This document shows, one piece after another, positions 1 through 9,341 of a stretch of DNA of 64,000 nucleotides. The stretch's first letter is position 1. Every line of letters starts with the position of its first letter. The notes below the pieces were generated by a model. It saw only the letters and a program-made list of their open reading frames with translations. It was not told where the DNA came from and did no database searches. Source of the stretch: Hordeum vulgare subsp. vulgare (Eukaryota > Streptophyta > Magnoliopsida > Poales > Poaceae); assembly GCF_904849725.1 (NCBI RefSeq), contig NC_058518.1, forward strand, positions 214,408,741-214,472,740, in the 5' to 3' direction. A program made the position numbers and the translations under genes.

Positions 1-607
1 TGATGAACTAGGGTTTGGAGATGAGATGGTGCTGAAGAAGATGTTAATGGTGATGAGTCCCCTCCGATGAGAGGAGTGTTGGTGATGACGATGGCGACGA
101 TTTCCCCCTCCGGGAGGGAAGTTTCCCCGGCAGGATCGTCCTGTCGGAGCTCTAGATTGGTTCTGCTCAAGTTCCGCCTCGTGGTGGCGGTGAAACCACG
201 AAAAAGCTCCCTTTCGATTTTTTTCTAGACGAAACCCTCCATATAGAAAAATAGGGGGGCCAGTGGGCTGCCCACAAGCCCCCATGGCGCGGCCTGGGCG
301 GGTGGCCGCGCCGTGCAGGCTTGTGGGCACCCCGTGGTGCCCCTGTGGCACTTCTTCGGCCCAGTATTTTTTATAAATTTGGAAAAAAAGTCTTCGTTGA
401 TTTTCACGGTGTTTGGAGTTGCACAGAATAGGTATCTCAACTTTGCTCCACTTTCAGGCGAGAATTCCAGTTGCCGGTATTCTCCCTCTTCATGTAAACC
501 TTGCAAAATAAGATAGAAAAGGCATAAGAATAGTACCGTGAAGTGAAATAACAGCCAAAGAAGCGATAAATATCAACTTGAAAACATGATGCAAAATGGA
601 CGTATCA
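1..607 (-). repeat. LTR (5' part) of Athila-type gypsy element, continues left of window
   Basis: Read on the minus strand this begins TGATACGTCC at 607, the usual opening of Athila-lineage (Sabrina/Fatima-like) LTRs in Triticeae. It continues with the same order of landmarks as the complete LTR at 51901-53321: a segment ending AAAAAATACTGG, a GC-rich stretch rich in GCCCACAAGCC-like words, then a 5' leader-like stretch. It abuts reverse-transcriptase codons at 608, so it marks an insertion into the neighbouring element. The other end, and any internal region, lie outside the window. A solo LTR or a complete element are both possible. Confidence 0.8.
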
Positions 608-1049
608 AGCCCAAACGGCATGGACACGTAACAAAAAGCTCCAAACGGGGTGATGAAGGACGTCTTCTCCTGATCCGCCACCGCCATTTTTATCTGGTGG
701 TATCCTGAGTAAGCATCCAAGAAACACAAACGCTCGCAACCCGTCGTCGAATCTATAATTTGATCAATGCGAGGAAGGGCGAAGGGATCCTTCGGGCACG
801 CTCTATTAAGGTCCTGTAATCAATGCACATGCGGAAAGTGTCGTTCTTCTTGAGTACCAAGACCGGGTTAGCCAGCCATTCTGGGTGAAAAACCTCGATG
901 ATGAACCCGGCGGCAAGGAGTCGAGCTACTTCTTCTCCAATCGCCTTACGACGCTCTTCGTTAAACCGGCGGAGGTACTGCCGTACCGGCTTAACTTTGC
1001 GGTCAGTATTGAGATGGTGCTCAGCGAATTCTCTCGGCACACCCGACAT
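608..1049 (-). pseudogene. Reverse transcriptase N-terminal half (gypsy), broken
   Basis: Fingers and palm of a Ty3/gypsy reverse transcriptase, which copies element RNA into cDNA in the virus-like particle. Visible motifs in order are FNEERRKAIGEEVARLL, PVLVLKKNDTFRMCIDYRTL, LCFLDAYSGYHQIKM (with the first catalytic Asp of motif A) and TPFGAFCYVSMPFGL. A single-base loss near 806 shifts the frame just after the DYRTL motif; the same protein resumes in the next frame as LNRACPKDPFALPRIDQ and LCFLDAYSG. The YxDD motif is absent because the LTR insertion at 607 cuts the gene directly after MPFGL. Cannot give an active enzyme. Confidence 0.88.
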
Positions 1050-1112
1050 GTCAGAAGGTTTCCGTGCAAAGATGATCCAATTCTCACGGATGAATTCGAT
1101 GAGCGCGCTTTC

Positions 1113-1433
1113 CTATTTGGGGTCAAGACCCGACCCAATAGTGAACTTCTTAGTGGAGTCGCTCGGCGTAAAATCAATGACCTTGGTGTCGTCTGCTGTT
1201 TTGAACTTGAGGGGCGGCTCATAATCAATGGTTGGCCTTTTGAACTGCGTCATGTCTACCGGGTCGACGCGGGATTGGTGAAATTTAAGCTCCTTGGCCG
1301 CGCAAGCTGACTCGGCATAAGCTGCATCTCCTTCTTCGCACTCTTGGGCTATTTTCCTATCGCCGTGGACGGTGATGGGACCCTTGGGTCCAGGCATGTT
1401 GAGCTTGAGATAAACATAGCACGGGTGGGCCAT
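1113..1433 (-). pseudogene. Protease-to-RT linker of gypsy pol
   Basis: Open stretch of 106 codons between the protease and RT of the same minus-strand gypsy element. It begins MAHPCYVYLKLNMPGPKGPITV, close to the C-terminal wording of gypsy protease domains (YLKLKMPGP...), and ends in a polar tail FTPSDSTKKFTIGSG. It is part of the gag-pol polyprotein rather than a separate gene. The reading frame changes on both sides, so it is a decayed segment. Confidence 0.7.
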
Positions 1434-1489
1434 GAACTTGGCGTAATCTGGTCGTCCAAACAGCGCATGGTAGGCGCTCTTGATCTTGA

Positions 1490-1735
1490 CTACCTCGAAA
1501 AAGAGAGACTCGCTCCTGTAGTTCGATTCCGTGCTAAGGCCACATTAGGCTTGACCCGCCCAATGGGGTACACCGACTTACCAGGCACAATACCGTGGAA
1601 AACCGTGGATGATGGCATCAGGTCCTTCTCGAGGAGATTCATCCGCCGGAAAGTGTCGAAGTATAGGATGTTGATGCTGCTTCCTCCATCCATAAGGACT
1701 TTGGAGAGGGTGTATCCCCCGACTTGAGGAGCCAC
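1490..1735 (-). pseudogene. Retroviral-type aspartic protease (gypsy)
   Basis: Processes the gag-pol polyprotein. The sequence shows VLMDGGSSINILYFDTFRRM, the flap-side and active-site block of plant gypsy proteases, in which the catalytic Asp is followed by GGS rather than the common SGS. Downstream KPNVALARNRTTGASLSF ends the open stretch. It lies between the zinc-knuckle-like segment and the RT linker, in the order expected on the minus strand. The catalytic Asp is retained but surrounding frames are broken, so it is annotated as a remnant. Confidence 0.8.
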
Positions 1736-2067
1736 AACCAGGGCTAAGTCGCCAGGGTTGTCGACTCGGGGTGGATGGTCTTCCCTGCTCCATGTTATGG
1801 GTTATTCTGACCAGTGAAGGTACCGAGGGAGCGCCGGCTCAGCTATGAAAGTTTTGTGCTTTACCTTGTGGTCCCATTTACATGTGTTGGTGGTGAACAC
1901 GTGGTACTGCCCGCTGTTCAATTGTTTGGGGTTATTTTGGAAACCGCCCCGGTCCTCCTGCCGCTGGGGGTCTCCTTACGGGGGGGGGGGGTTGTTGGAA
2001 TATTCCCGGTGGGCGGTACTGCTGGTTATGAACTTTGGTATTGATCGGCATTGTGCTGCGACCCGCC

Positions 2068-2271
2068 CTATGGTACTTGGTTGGGGAAACCCCCGAATGT
2101 GATCTGTCGCAACCCGGATGCGCCGGGTTGCTCCAGCCGCTGGCCCTGCTCGCCGCCTTGACTCCTTTTGAGCGCCTCGGCCCGGAACTCTTGCATCACG
2201 TAGCAATCCTCCCATGAGTGAGTCGCTGGTCCATCAGCCGTGGCGTCCTGCGGGCATCGGCCTTTAAGCAT
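2068..2271 (-). pseudogene. Gag C-terminal zinc-knuckle-like segment
   Basis: A 67-codon open stretch with YHEMLKGRCPQD (spanning its upstream edge) and THSWEDCYVMQEFRAEALKR. The spacing of Cys and His (RCP... HSWEDC) matches the single CCHC-like finger that follows gag in this gypsy group, where it binds genomic RNA, although one expected ligand appears to be Asp here. It directly precedes a 12-base G run on the plus strand (1980-1991), a slippage-prone site. Decayed copy. Confidence 0.6.
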
Positions 2272-2427
2272 TTCATGGTAGTTACGTGGTTTCTTCCCAC
2301 TGAAGCCCCGCTTCTTCTGACGCGGGTTTGCGTTGCCAGTATTAGTGTTAGCAAAAAATTCCGTAGGACCTTCCTGTTGTCGCTTCTTGCCGTGCCCACC
2401 ATGGTGGCTATTGCCCCGGTTCTGAAA

Positions 2428-3486
2428 CTAAGATTGGCCTTTTTGTAACTCACCCTTGCGGGTGACTCCCATCTTATCGTCGATCTCTCCAGGATCCTTG
2501 GTGTCATCCGACTCAGCGTATCTGGTAAGGGCGTCCATCAGCTTGCCCATGTCCTGTACCTTTCGCTTATGTTTCCCTAGCTTCAGCACCAGAGGCTCGT
2601 AATGGCAATTTTTCGCCAGGATCAACACCGCCTGAGCCGCCGAAATACCTTCCGACGAATGAATGACTTCCACAACTCGCCGGGTCAAGTGGTGGGCCGA
2701 CTCATCCGGCCGCTGAACGCAGTGTTGTAAGTCGACGATAGTCATCGGGCGCTTGCAGGTCCCTCTGAAGTTCTTGATGAAGCGCTCCTTCAGTTCCGCC
2801 CAAGTGTTGATGGAGTTGGGCGGTAGGTTTTTCAACCAAGTGTGTGTCGTCCCTTCGAGCATCATGGTGAAGTATTTCACGCAGACCGCCTTGCTAACGT
2901 CCAACATATCCATCGCGAGTTCATAGCTCTTGATCCATGACCCGGGCTCGAGATCCAGCGAGTAGTTGGGAACCTTCCTGGGCCCTTTGAAGTCCTTCGG
3001 CATGCGCTCGTTGCGCAAATCCGGCGCGAGACATGATACTCCAATGTGTTTGCCCCCACCGTCCAGGGGCGTGGGCGACGGTGGTATGTAGGCCGGGTAG
3101 GCTTGACCCGCCACGGCCGTTGGCTCCATGTGCCGCGCGTCTTGCGCTGCGTCCACAATATCCTGGGCTCGTGTGTCGGGCATCCCAAGTAGATCGTGTT
3201 GGGGGAGCCGCCACGGCCCGCTGGTTACTGCAGGGACATTCTCGTGGCGACTTCTGGTGTGACTCGCCTGAGGCGTAGAGTGGAGCCGATCAAGGCTATG
3301 GGAATACTGCGCGTGCTGAACCACGGCCGTTTTCAGCATCTCAATGGCGTTTCTAGCTTCTATCTTGGCTGGTGTGTTTCCATAAATCGGAAGAGACTCC
3401 ACGTGACGGGTTGCAGCCAGCACGTTGTCGACGGGGTTTGAGAAGTGACCCCGCGGTGTCTGGAATCGAGTCGCATGGGCGTCCAT
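2428..3486 (-). pseudogene. Gag capsid core (gypsy)
   Basis: The longest open stretch of the element, 352 codons. It contains the retrotransposon gag signature YSLDLEPGSWIKSYELAMDML, MMLEGTTHTWLKNLPPNSI and NTWAELKERFIKNFRGTCKRP, the capsid core that assembles into virus-like particles. The N-terminal 150 residues are rich in Pro, His and Gln and look disordered. It is preceded in another frame by the gag N-terminus at 3721-4071 and followed by the zinc-knuckle-like segment. The core is undamaged over its length, but gag as a whole is split by at least one frameshift between 3486 and 3721. Confidence 0.85.
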
Positions 3487-3720
3487 GGGCTGGACCGGCG
3501 GCGGATTGGGTGGTGGAATCGTTTCTCCCCTTGGGGCGACTTGTAGAGGCCGACCAGGACCCGCCCCAGGGGTGCGCGGAGTGTCAAAGAGGCGAGTTGG
3601 GTGTACGGCCGGGACGCGCCCACCGTGTCTCCTTTGATGGACGACGTCAGACGCGCGCTCTTGTATCCCGAGCCACCAGCCTTCGGTGTTCAGCCGATCG
3701 ATCTCTGCAGCGACTGCAGC

Positions 3721-4071
3721 TCACTGTGTCTCGATCCTGGCGGCTTCTGCTTCCATGTCACGCTGTGCTTTGGCAATTGCCTCCCGCAGTTTGGTTAGCT
3801 CGGCATTGACCGACTCCTGATTTTCAGATGTAACCGGGGTTGCCATAAGGCTGGCTATCTCCGCTGCTAGTTCCATCATGGTTTGCGCTGGAGGCTTGGA
3901 CGTTCCTCCGGTCTCGTTGTTGCCAGTCGGATTCTGAGGAGGCTGGGCTGACCCCGCCATGTAGATGGCGATTTGCCGGCGAGATCTCTCGAGGACTTCG
4001 GGATCCATCGCCAGCGATAGCCCCCCGAGTTGTCCTTCCTCAAGAGGGTGGATCAACGCCGTCTCACCCAT
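3721..4071 (-). pseudogene. Gag N-terminal segment (gypsy)
   Basis: 116 codons starting MGETALIHPLEEG at an ATG about 390 bases inside the LTR, the first good start in the element. The middle is Pro/Asn/Gly-rich and the end (ELTKLREAIAKAQRDMEAEAARIE) is a predicted coiled coil. Its position directly upstream of the gag core and the lack of another gag start argue it is the amino end of the same protein. A frameshift separates the two parts. Confidence 0.65.
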
Positions 4072-4444
4072 GGATTACTCGCCATCGGAATTGACAGGGG
4101 TGAACTCCTTGCCCGCCTCTTTGTCTTGCACGTCACCTCCCTTCGTAAAGACGACGAAAACCTGGCGGCTCTTGTTCTGCCGTGTAATGAGGTGGACGTA
4201 CCTGGGCGGCTCGACGATGTCGGTGGAGGTGTCCAGCTCAGGAACAGGCGTCCCGATCATGCCGATGAAGATGATGATCTTGCCGAAGGGACTCGGTAGC
4301 CAGACTCGACGGAGTCGGCCTCTGATAACCATAGCGAGTTGTCGATGTATTACTTCCCGCGGTGGCTCTTAGTCATGATGCTGACTGCATAGCTTTCTAA
4401 CCTGATAGGGCTCCATTTGAGAACTCAACTCCACCGTGCGCAAG
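4072..4444 (-). other. Gypsy 5' leader between PBS and gag
   Basis: Untranslated leader of the minus-strand element, carrying packaging and translation signals in functional relatives. An 85-codon open stretch (4075-4332, starting MVIRGRLRRVWLPSP) is present but has no family I recognise and may be fortuitous. Confidence 0.5.
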
Positions 4445-4462
4445 CCCCACGGTGGGTGCCAA
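4445..4462 (-). promoter_or_regulatory. Primer-binding site of gypsy element
   Basis: Minus-strand TTGGCACCCACCGTGGGG starts one base inside the LTR end (4464). The TTGGCxCCCACCGTGGGG form is the usual tRNA-complementary site of many Triticeae gypsy elements, where a host tRNA primes minus-strand synthesis. Which tRNA is used was not checked. Confidence 0.75.
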
Positions 4463-4463
4463 C

Positions 4464-4959
4464 TGTCGTGGTTTTATCACGGCAGATGTCCTCGTGAAAG
4501 GACTTAAAGATGGAGCCATCGCACCTTGGCGGCGACTCAAATGGGGTGAGCGAAAGCGAGACTCAGATTTACCCAGGTTCGGCCCCTCGTGAGGAGGTAA
4601 AAGCCTGCGTCCTGCTTTGTGTAGATTAATGGTGGTTTCGATTACAAGGAGGGAGTAACTCGCCTGACCTAGCTCTCGATTCTCTCTAACTTGCCCCACC
4701 TTTCCCTGGGACTCGCCTTTATATATAGGTCGAGGCCCTAGGGTTCACAAAGTCCTGCCATCCTACTCTTGGAAGCTTTCCTTATCTCTTAGTCGCTGTG
4801 TTCCCCACGATCAGGAGCTTCCTTGACGTTCCATCATCCACATGGTCTGTTTGAACCGCCCTACGACTCATGGGCCACTCGACACATAATCCAAGGTGAG
4901 TCGCCCCTTTGGTGACCCGTCCCACTAAGGACGGGTTACCCACAGGTAATATCCCAACA
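4464..4959 (-). repeat. 5' LTR of gypsy element (496 bp)
   Basis: Minus-strand sequence opening TGTTGGGATATTACC at 4959 and closing ACCACGACA at 4464, so it has TG...CA termini and lies next to the PBS. It carries a TATA-like promoter at 4718-4727. The partner 3' LTR is outside the window, so age cannot be estimated. The five bases to the right, CTTTA (4960-4964), would be one copy of the target duplication. Confidence 0.85.
4718..4727 (-). promoter_or_regulatory. TATA box in gypsy LTR
   Basis: Minus-strand CTATATATAAAGG in the middle of the 496-bp LTR, the position expected for the U3/R promoter driving transcription toward gag (leftward). Confidence 0.6.
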
Positions 4960-7900
4960 CTTTACTTAGATCGAGCCAGCGGAGAGCGCGGTAAAGTTGA
5001 GAGGTAGAACAGGGTTGGGGAGTGAGCACACCCTAGTGTTCGAACCTTTTCTCGGTCTGTGAAGCCCCGATTCCGATACACACCAAGGATGAGAGAACCA
5101 TGAGGAGCCTAAGTCTTATGGAAAACCTTAGAGACAACATGGCCGGAGGAAAGGAGTGGATTGTAATGCGCAAGATGCGACCTATCCTTATTTGGCGCGA
5201 GGGCTTCAACAGAGATAGAAACACATCTCGTCGTTTTGCAAGAACGGGCATCGTTACAAGTATATGTACTGAAAAGATGAGTATAAGGTGTTGTCTTACG
5301 CTCGCCATAAGCTACATCAAGTTCACCACAATACAACAATATACAGTCGTAATGAAGAAGAGCAGTTCCGAGTACGAACGAAAACAAACGATAAAAGAGC
5401 GACATCCATCCTTGCTATCCCAGGCTTCCGACCTAGAGCCCAACCTAGATCGATGATGAAGAAGACGAAGGAAACTCCAAATAGAACAATCATCGCGCTC
5501 ACTTCAAACTAATTCTTTACATGTACCTACAACTGGTGTTGTAGTAATCTGTAAGCCAGAGGGGACTCAGCAATCTCATTTCCAAAGGTATCAAGACTAG
5601 CAAAGCTTAATGGGTGAGGTATGGTTAAGTGGTGAGGCTACAGCAAGCGACTAAACATTTATTGAGGTGGCTAACTGACGAGTACAAGAATAAAAGAGGG
5701 GGTGATCTACGTACAACGGACGTTTTACTACTCATGATCAAATGAATGATCCTGAACACCTAGTTACGTCAGAAATAACCCCACTGTGTCCTCCATCGGA
5801 GAAGGTACTCACAAAAGAGACAGTCACGGTTATACACTCAGTTGGCAAGTTTTAATTAAGTTTTCTTCACGTTATATGGAACCGGACATTATCCGAAGTT
5901 TCCAAGTTTTCCACATAACCGCGAGCACGACTTTCCGAAAGATTTAACCCTGGAGGGGTGCTCCAACTAGTCCATCCTAAATTACCACAAGCCGCATAGA
6001 TAGCCCCGATCACGAAACTCGTGATCTCCACGGATTCCTTAGTGAAAAACCACAACTCTGAGATAAAGCAAAGAATCACCGGATTCTCGATGCACAAGAT
6101 ATTTTGTAAAAGGTAAAACAAGTCCAGCAAGGCCACCCGACGTGTCGACGAACCCGATAGGAGTCGCGTCTGTTGTCGTTCTTAGGACACGACGGATAAG
6201 CGATGCATACGTTGGCTAGGTAGAAACCACCCAGATTGCCCTGGGATGGCCCCACACAGTGCTCTAGGTTGGACCAACACTCATGAGGAGGATTGGCCCG
6301 GGGGTTGATTAATTATCCATGGGGCGATCAAACCCTATGCGGTTCATTAGTCAATTAGGCAAATATAGTACCAAAGTTGGGCCTTGCTAGACCAGTTTTA
6401 ATCCAAGACGAATTATCAAGGGGGTCCTCATAACAACCCTGATCATGTTAGGAACACTCAATTATGGAATATAACACCGATAGCCAAAACTAGGGGGGCA
6501 AAGATGGAACAAAACACGAGGCTAGAAAGCCGAGCCTTCCACCTTTTACCAAGTTTATAGGTCCGTTAAATTAAATAGCATTAATATGGTGATTTAACAA
6601 GGAACCCACGTTATCACATGGAAGCAACTGCACGTGCGACTAGCAACGCTAACACATGGTTAAGCAAGCGGTAACATAGCCAATCCGTGGTTTACTAGGT
6701 TGTAGAAAGGTTGAAGGTTTCATGGCAATGTTGAGAGGCTGACATTTAATAGGTGGTAGGCAAAGAGACATAACGAAAGAAACGGGACAACTAGCATGTC
6801 GTTGATATTAATGGTATCTAGGGAAATGATCATCTTGCCCAAGATCCCACTTGGAAGAAGAACGAATCTATGAAGCGGTCGAACAAATGTAGTCGAACAG
6901 ATCCTCACATTCCGACACGTTTGCCAAACTCTATCGAGACAAAGCAAACCGGAAACAAGAATCAACACACGATATTCACCATGGCACATGCACGATATGA
7001 TGCACAACCTAATATGATGCATGTCGGTTTCAATTATGTAAGGCATGGCATGGCACTTCACAACAATCAAACGCTACACATTAAGTCAAGCTCAATATGA
7101 AATGAGTTGCATATTGATGAAACTCCACATAGAATTAGTTAGTTCTCTCTTGTTTAGGTACACGACGATATTAAAATGTTGTTAACATGCCAAGAGGTGA
7201 AGCATGTGATCATACACGACATTCTTGCCGGTTACACAAAGAATGTAAGAATGGAGCTATGGTTAAAAGATACGTGCAACACAAGATATTATGCCATGAA
7301 TGCAACATGGGTGTAGATTTATGAAAACACTGGCAAGCAGGATAAGAAGCATGTGTTGTCATAGAGAACGAAAGGGAACCATAGCGGCAAAACAGAAATG
7401 ATGTCACGACAATATTCCGGTCCCGATACTCGATGAGATACCGGTGCCAACGAATTGGGAGCGTGAGCGTATCATGCCAAAGAATGATGGGGTGATCCCG
7501 GTTACCGGTTTCCCATGTGTCGGGGTACGGCAAAAGATGGACAACATGCAACTAGCATGGCATCTACGAAACGGACAACATCGCACCTCTTACAACAATG
7601 CATACAGCTCCGGGTGGTCGTCTCGTTGATTTTACCTTTGAAGCGTGCGTTCGGAGTGGAACGGGTCATTGCAGTGTAGTTGAACATGAGTCGTCATGGA
7701 CGTCGTGGAAGTAGTGGTATTCGAGATCTTATCGACGGTAGTCGTACACTTGACGTAGTGGTACTCGACCGGATCGAAGGCGACGATAGTTATGTCCGGG
7801 ATCTTGAGTGGCGGGATACTATGTGGCTTCCGGGTCTTGCGGTGGGGTCAAGCCAATGCGAAGGTGCGCCTGCTCGTGGTAGTTGGGCTCGGCCGAATGG

Positions 7901-9341
7901 ACAACAAAAAAGTCGATGCAGTTGACCTAGTCCAACTGGGTCGAAGCGAGAGGTGCACAGGGGAGTCACGTGCACAACGCACTACCAACGACGGGTAGAC
8001 TCAGGTGGCCACAGCCGTGACGCTGTGAGGCAACACGGAAGGTGAGGTCCGGCCTCAGCGCTGGCCGGCCAAAGTAGCAGAGAGGCGAGTGAGGGTGCGG
8101 CGCTAGGGTTGTGGGGCCTCTTATTCTCTGGATCGGCCGCTGTGGAAGGTCAGGGACGAGGCCACGAGGCCCATGGCTGGGCCTCCTTGCGTCCATGGCG
8201 GCATGACCAGCGGGTGAGGCACGGGATACGATAGCAGGTCTGGCACAGCGGGAGAGAGGCAGGGCCGAGGAGGGGTGCAGCACGCGCGGCGGGGATGGGG
8301 CTGCCGGATCCGAGGCGACGCGGCAGAGGATTTGGCAAGGCTCACGATCAGAGGAGGCCGACTCCTGTGGGTCGCGGATGCGGCATGGAGGAGGTCGCGC
8401 GTAGGGAGACGGGGCTCAATGGAAGGAGATTGAGGCAGCCATGGGTGGCGCAGGGCTCCGGCGGCGCGGTGCATGGCTGCGTGGTCGAGCGCGAGGGAGC
8501 TCGGCCCAGGTGACGCTGAGCGCGGCTCCTGCTGGCTACGGACGGTTGCGGGCAAGGCGATGCGGTTAGCCAGATGGTGAAAACGAGGTGGGGCTGCGGA
8601 GCTCTCGGGAGGAGGGGCGGATCGAGGTAGAGGCTAGGGTTAGGTTAGGATTAGACTACATTCATATACAAATAGACACTACTTCTAAATACGGTCTATT
8701 TGGCCCTCCGATCTAAATCAAACGATCACGTAAAAAATAGGCTAGGGTATCCTATTGAAAAAGTAAAGACGGTTTGCGGTAAAACGGGTTGATCCGGACC
8801 CAATGGTCACGACCGTACTTTTGGGTCCGGGGAAGTTTCGGGCTAGGTTGCGGGCAGGTGGGTGCACTGTGCACACGGGCTAGGCGGAGATGAGAGGGAA
8901 AATGGGCATCCAGCGACAGAGTTTTATAACTCAAAAACGTGTGGCGAATTGACCGGCTATAGTGCCGCTATAGGTTTAACGGTTCGGGTATGAAACGAAC
9001 TCCGATTGCGACGAAAATTGAATGGTGGCCTACCTACACTATATTAAGACCGCACGCCAATTTTCAACCCAATCTAAGAATATTTGAAACACAGTTTTAC
9101 AAACAATACATAAGTGATGCCGCGGGCACGTGCGTGTGTGGTTGGTCTAAAACGGTCAACGAAAAAAATGGAGTGAACCGGCAACTAATAACAGATGCAT
9201 GTTTTGAAAACTGCCGGCAACGGATTGTTGATGTAATGTGGATGATGCGAATGATGCGATGAATGCGACAAACAATCTAATCGCACTACGGCAATGGAAT
9301 AAGAGGGGAATCTTCTGGAGCGTCGGTCTCGGGCTGTCACA
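4960..9341 (-). repeat. Long LTR-like non-coding block, probable 3' LTR of a minus-strand gypsy element
   Basis: No protein-coding stretch is credible in these 4.4 kb. On the minus strand the block opens TGTGACAGCCCGAGACC at 9341, directly after a purine-rich GTAGGAGAG, which is how a 3' LTR follows its polypurine tract. It contains a GC-rich island (about 7700-8640), as the 4.3-kb LTR at 22997-27305 also does. The left boundary is not clear: the gypsy LTR ending at 4959 lies against it. No second copy is visible in the window, so LTR status rests on the PPT junction, size and composition. Confidence 0.5.

Larger units (their letters stand above)
608..4959 (-). mobile_element. Ty3/gypsy retrotransposon, interrupted in RT, 5' part
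   Basis: Minus-strand element reading leftward: LTR (4959-4464), primer-binding site, leader, gag N-terminus, gag core, zinc-knuckle-like segment, aspartic protease and the first half of reverse transcriptase. The order gag-protease-RT and the RT wording place it in Ty3/gypsy, and the LDAYSGYHQI and MPFGL motifs fit the Tat/Athila branch. RT stops after MPFGL, where an Athila-type LTR was inserted. The remaining pol and 3' LTR would lie left of the window. Several frameshifts and stops separate the coding blocks, so this copy is inactive. The element itself lies at the edge of the LTR-like block starting at 4960. Confidence 0.85.
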
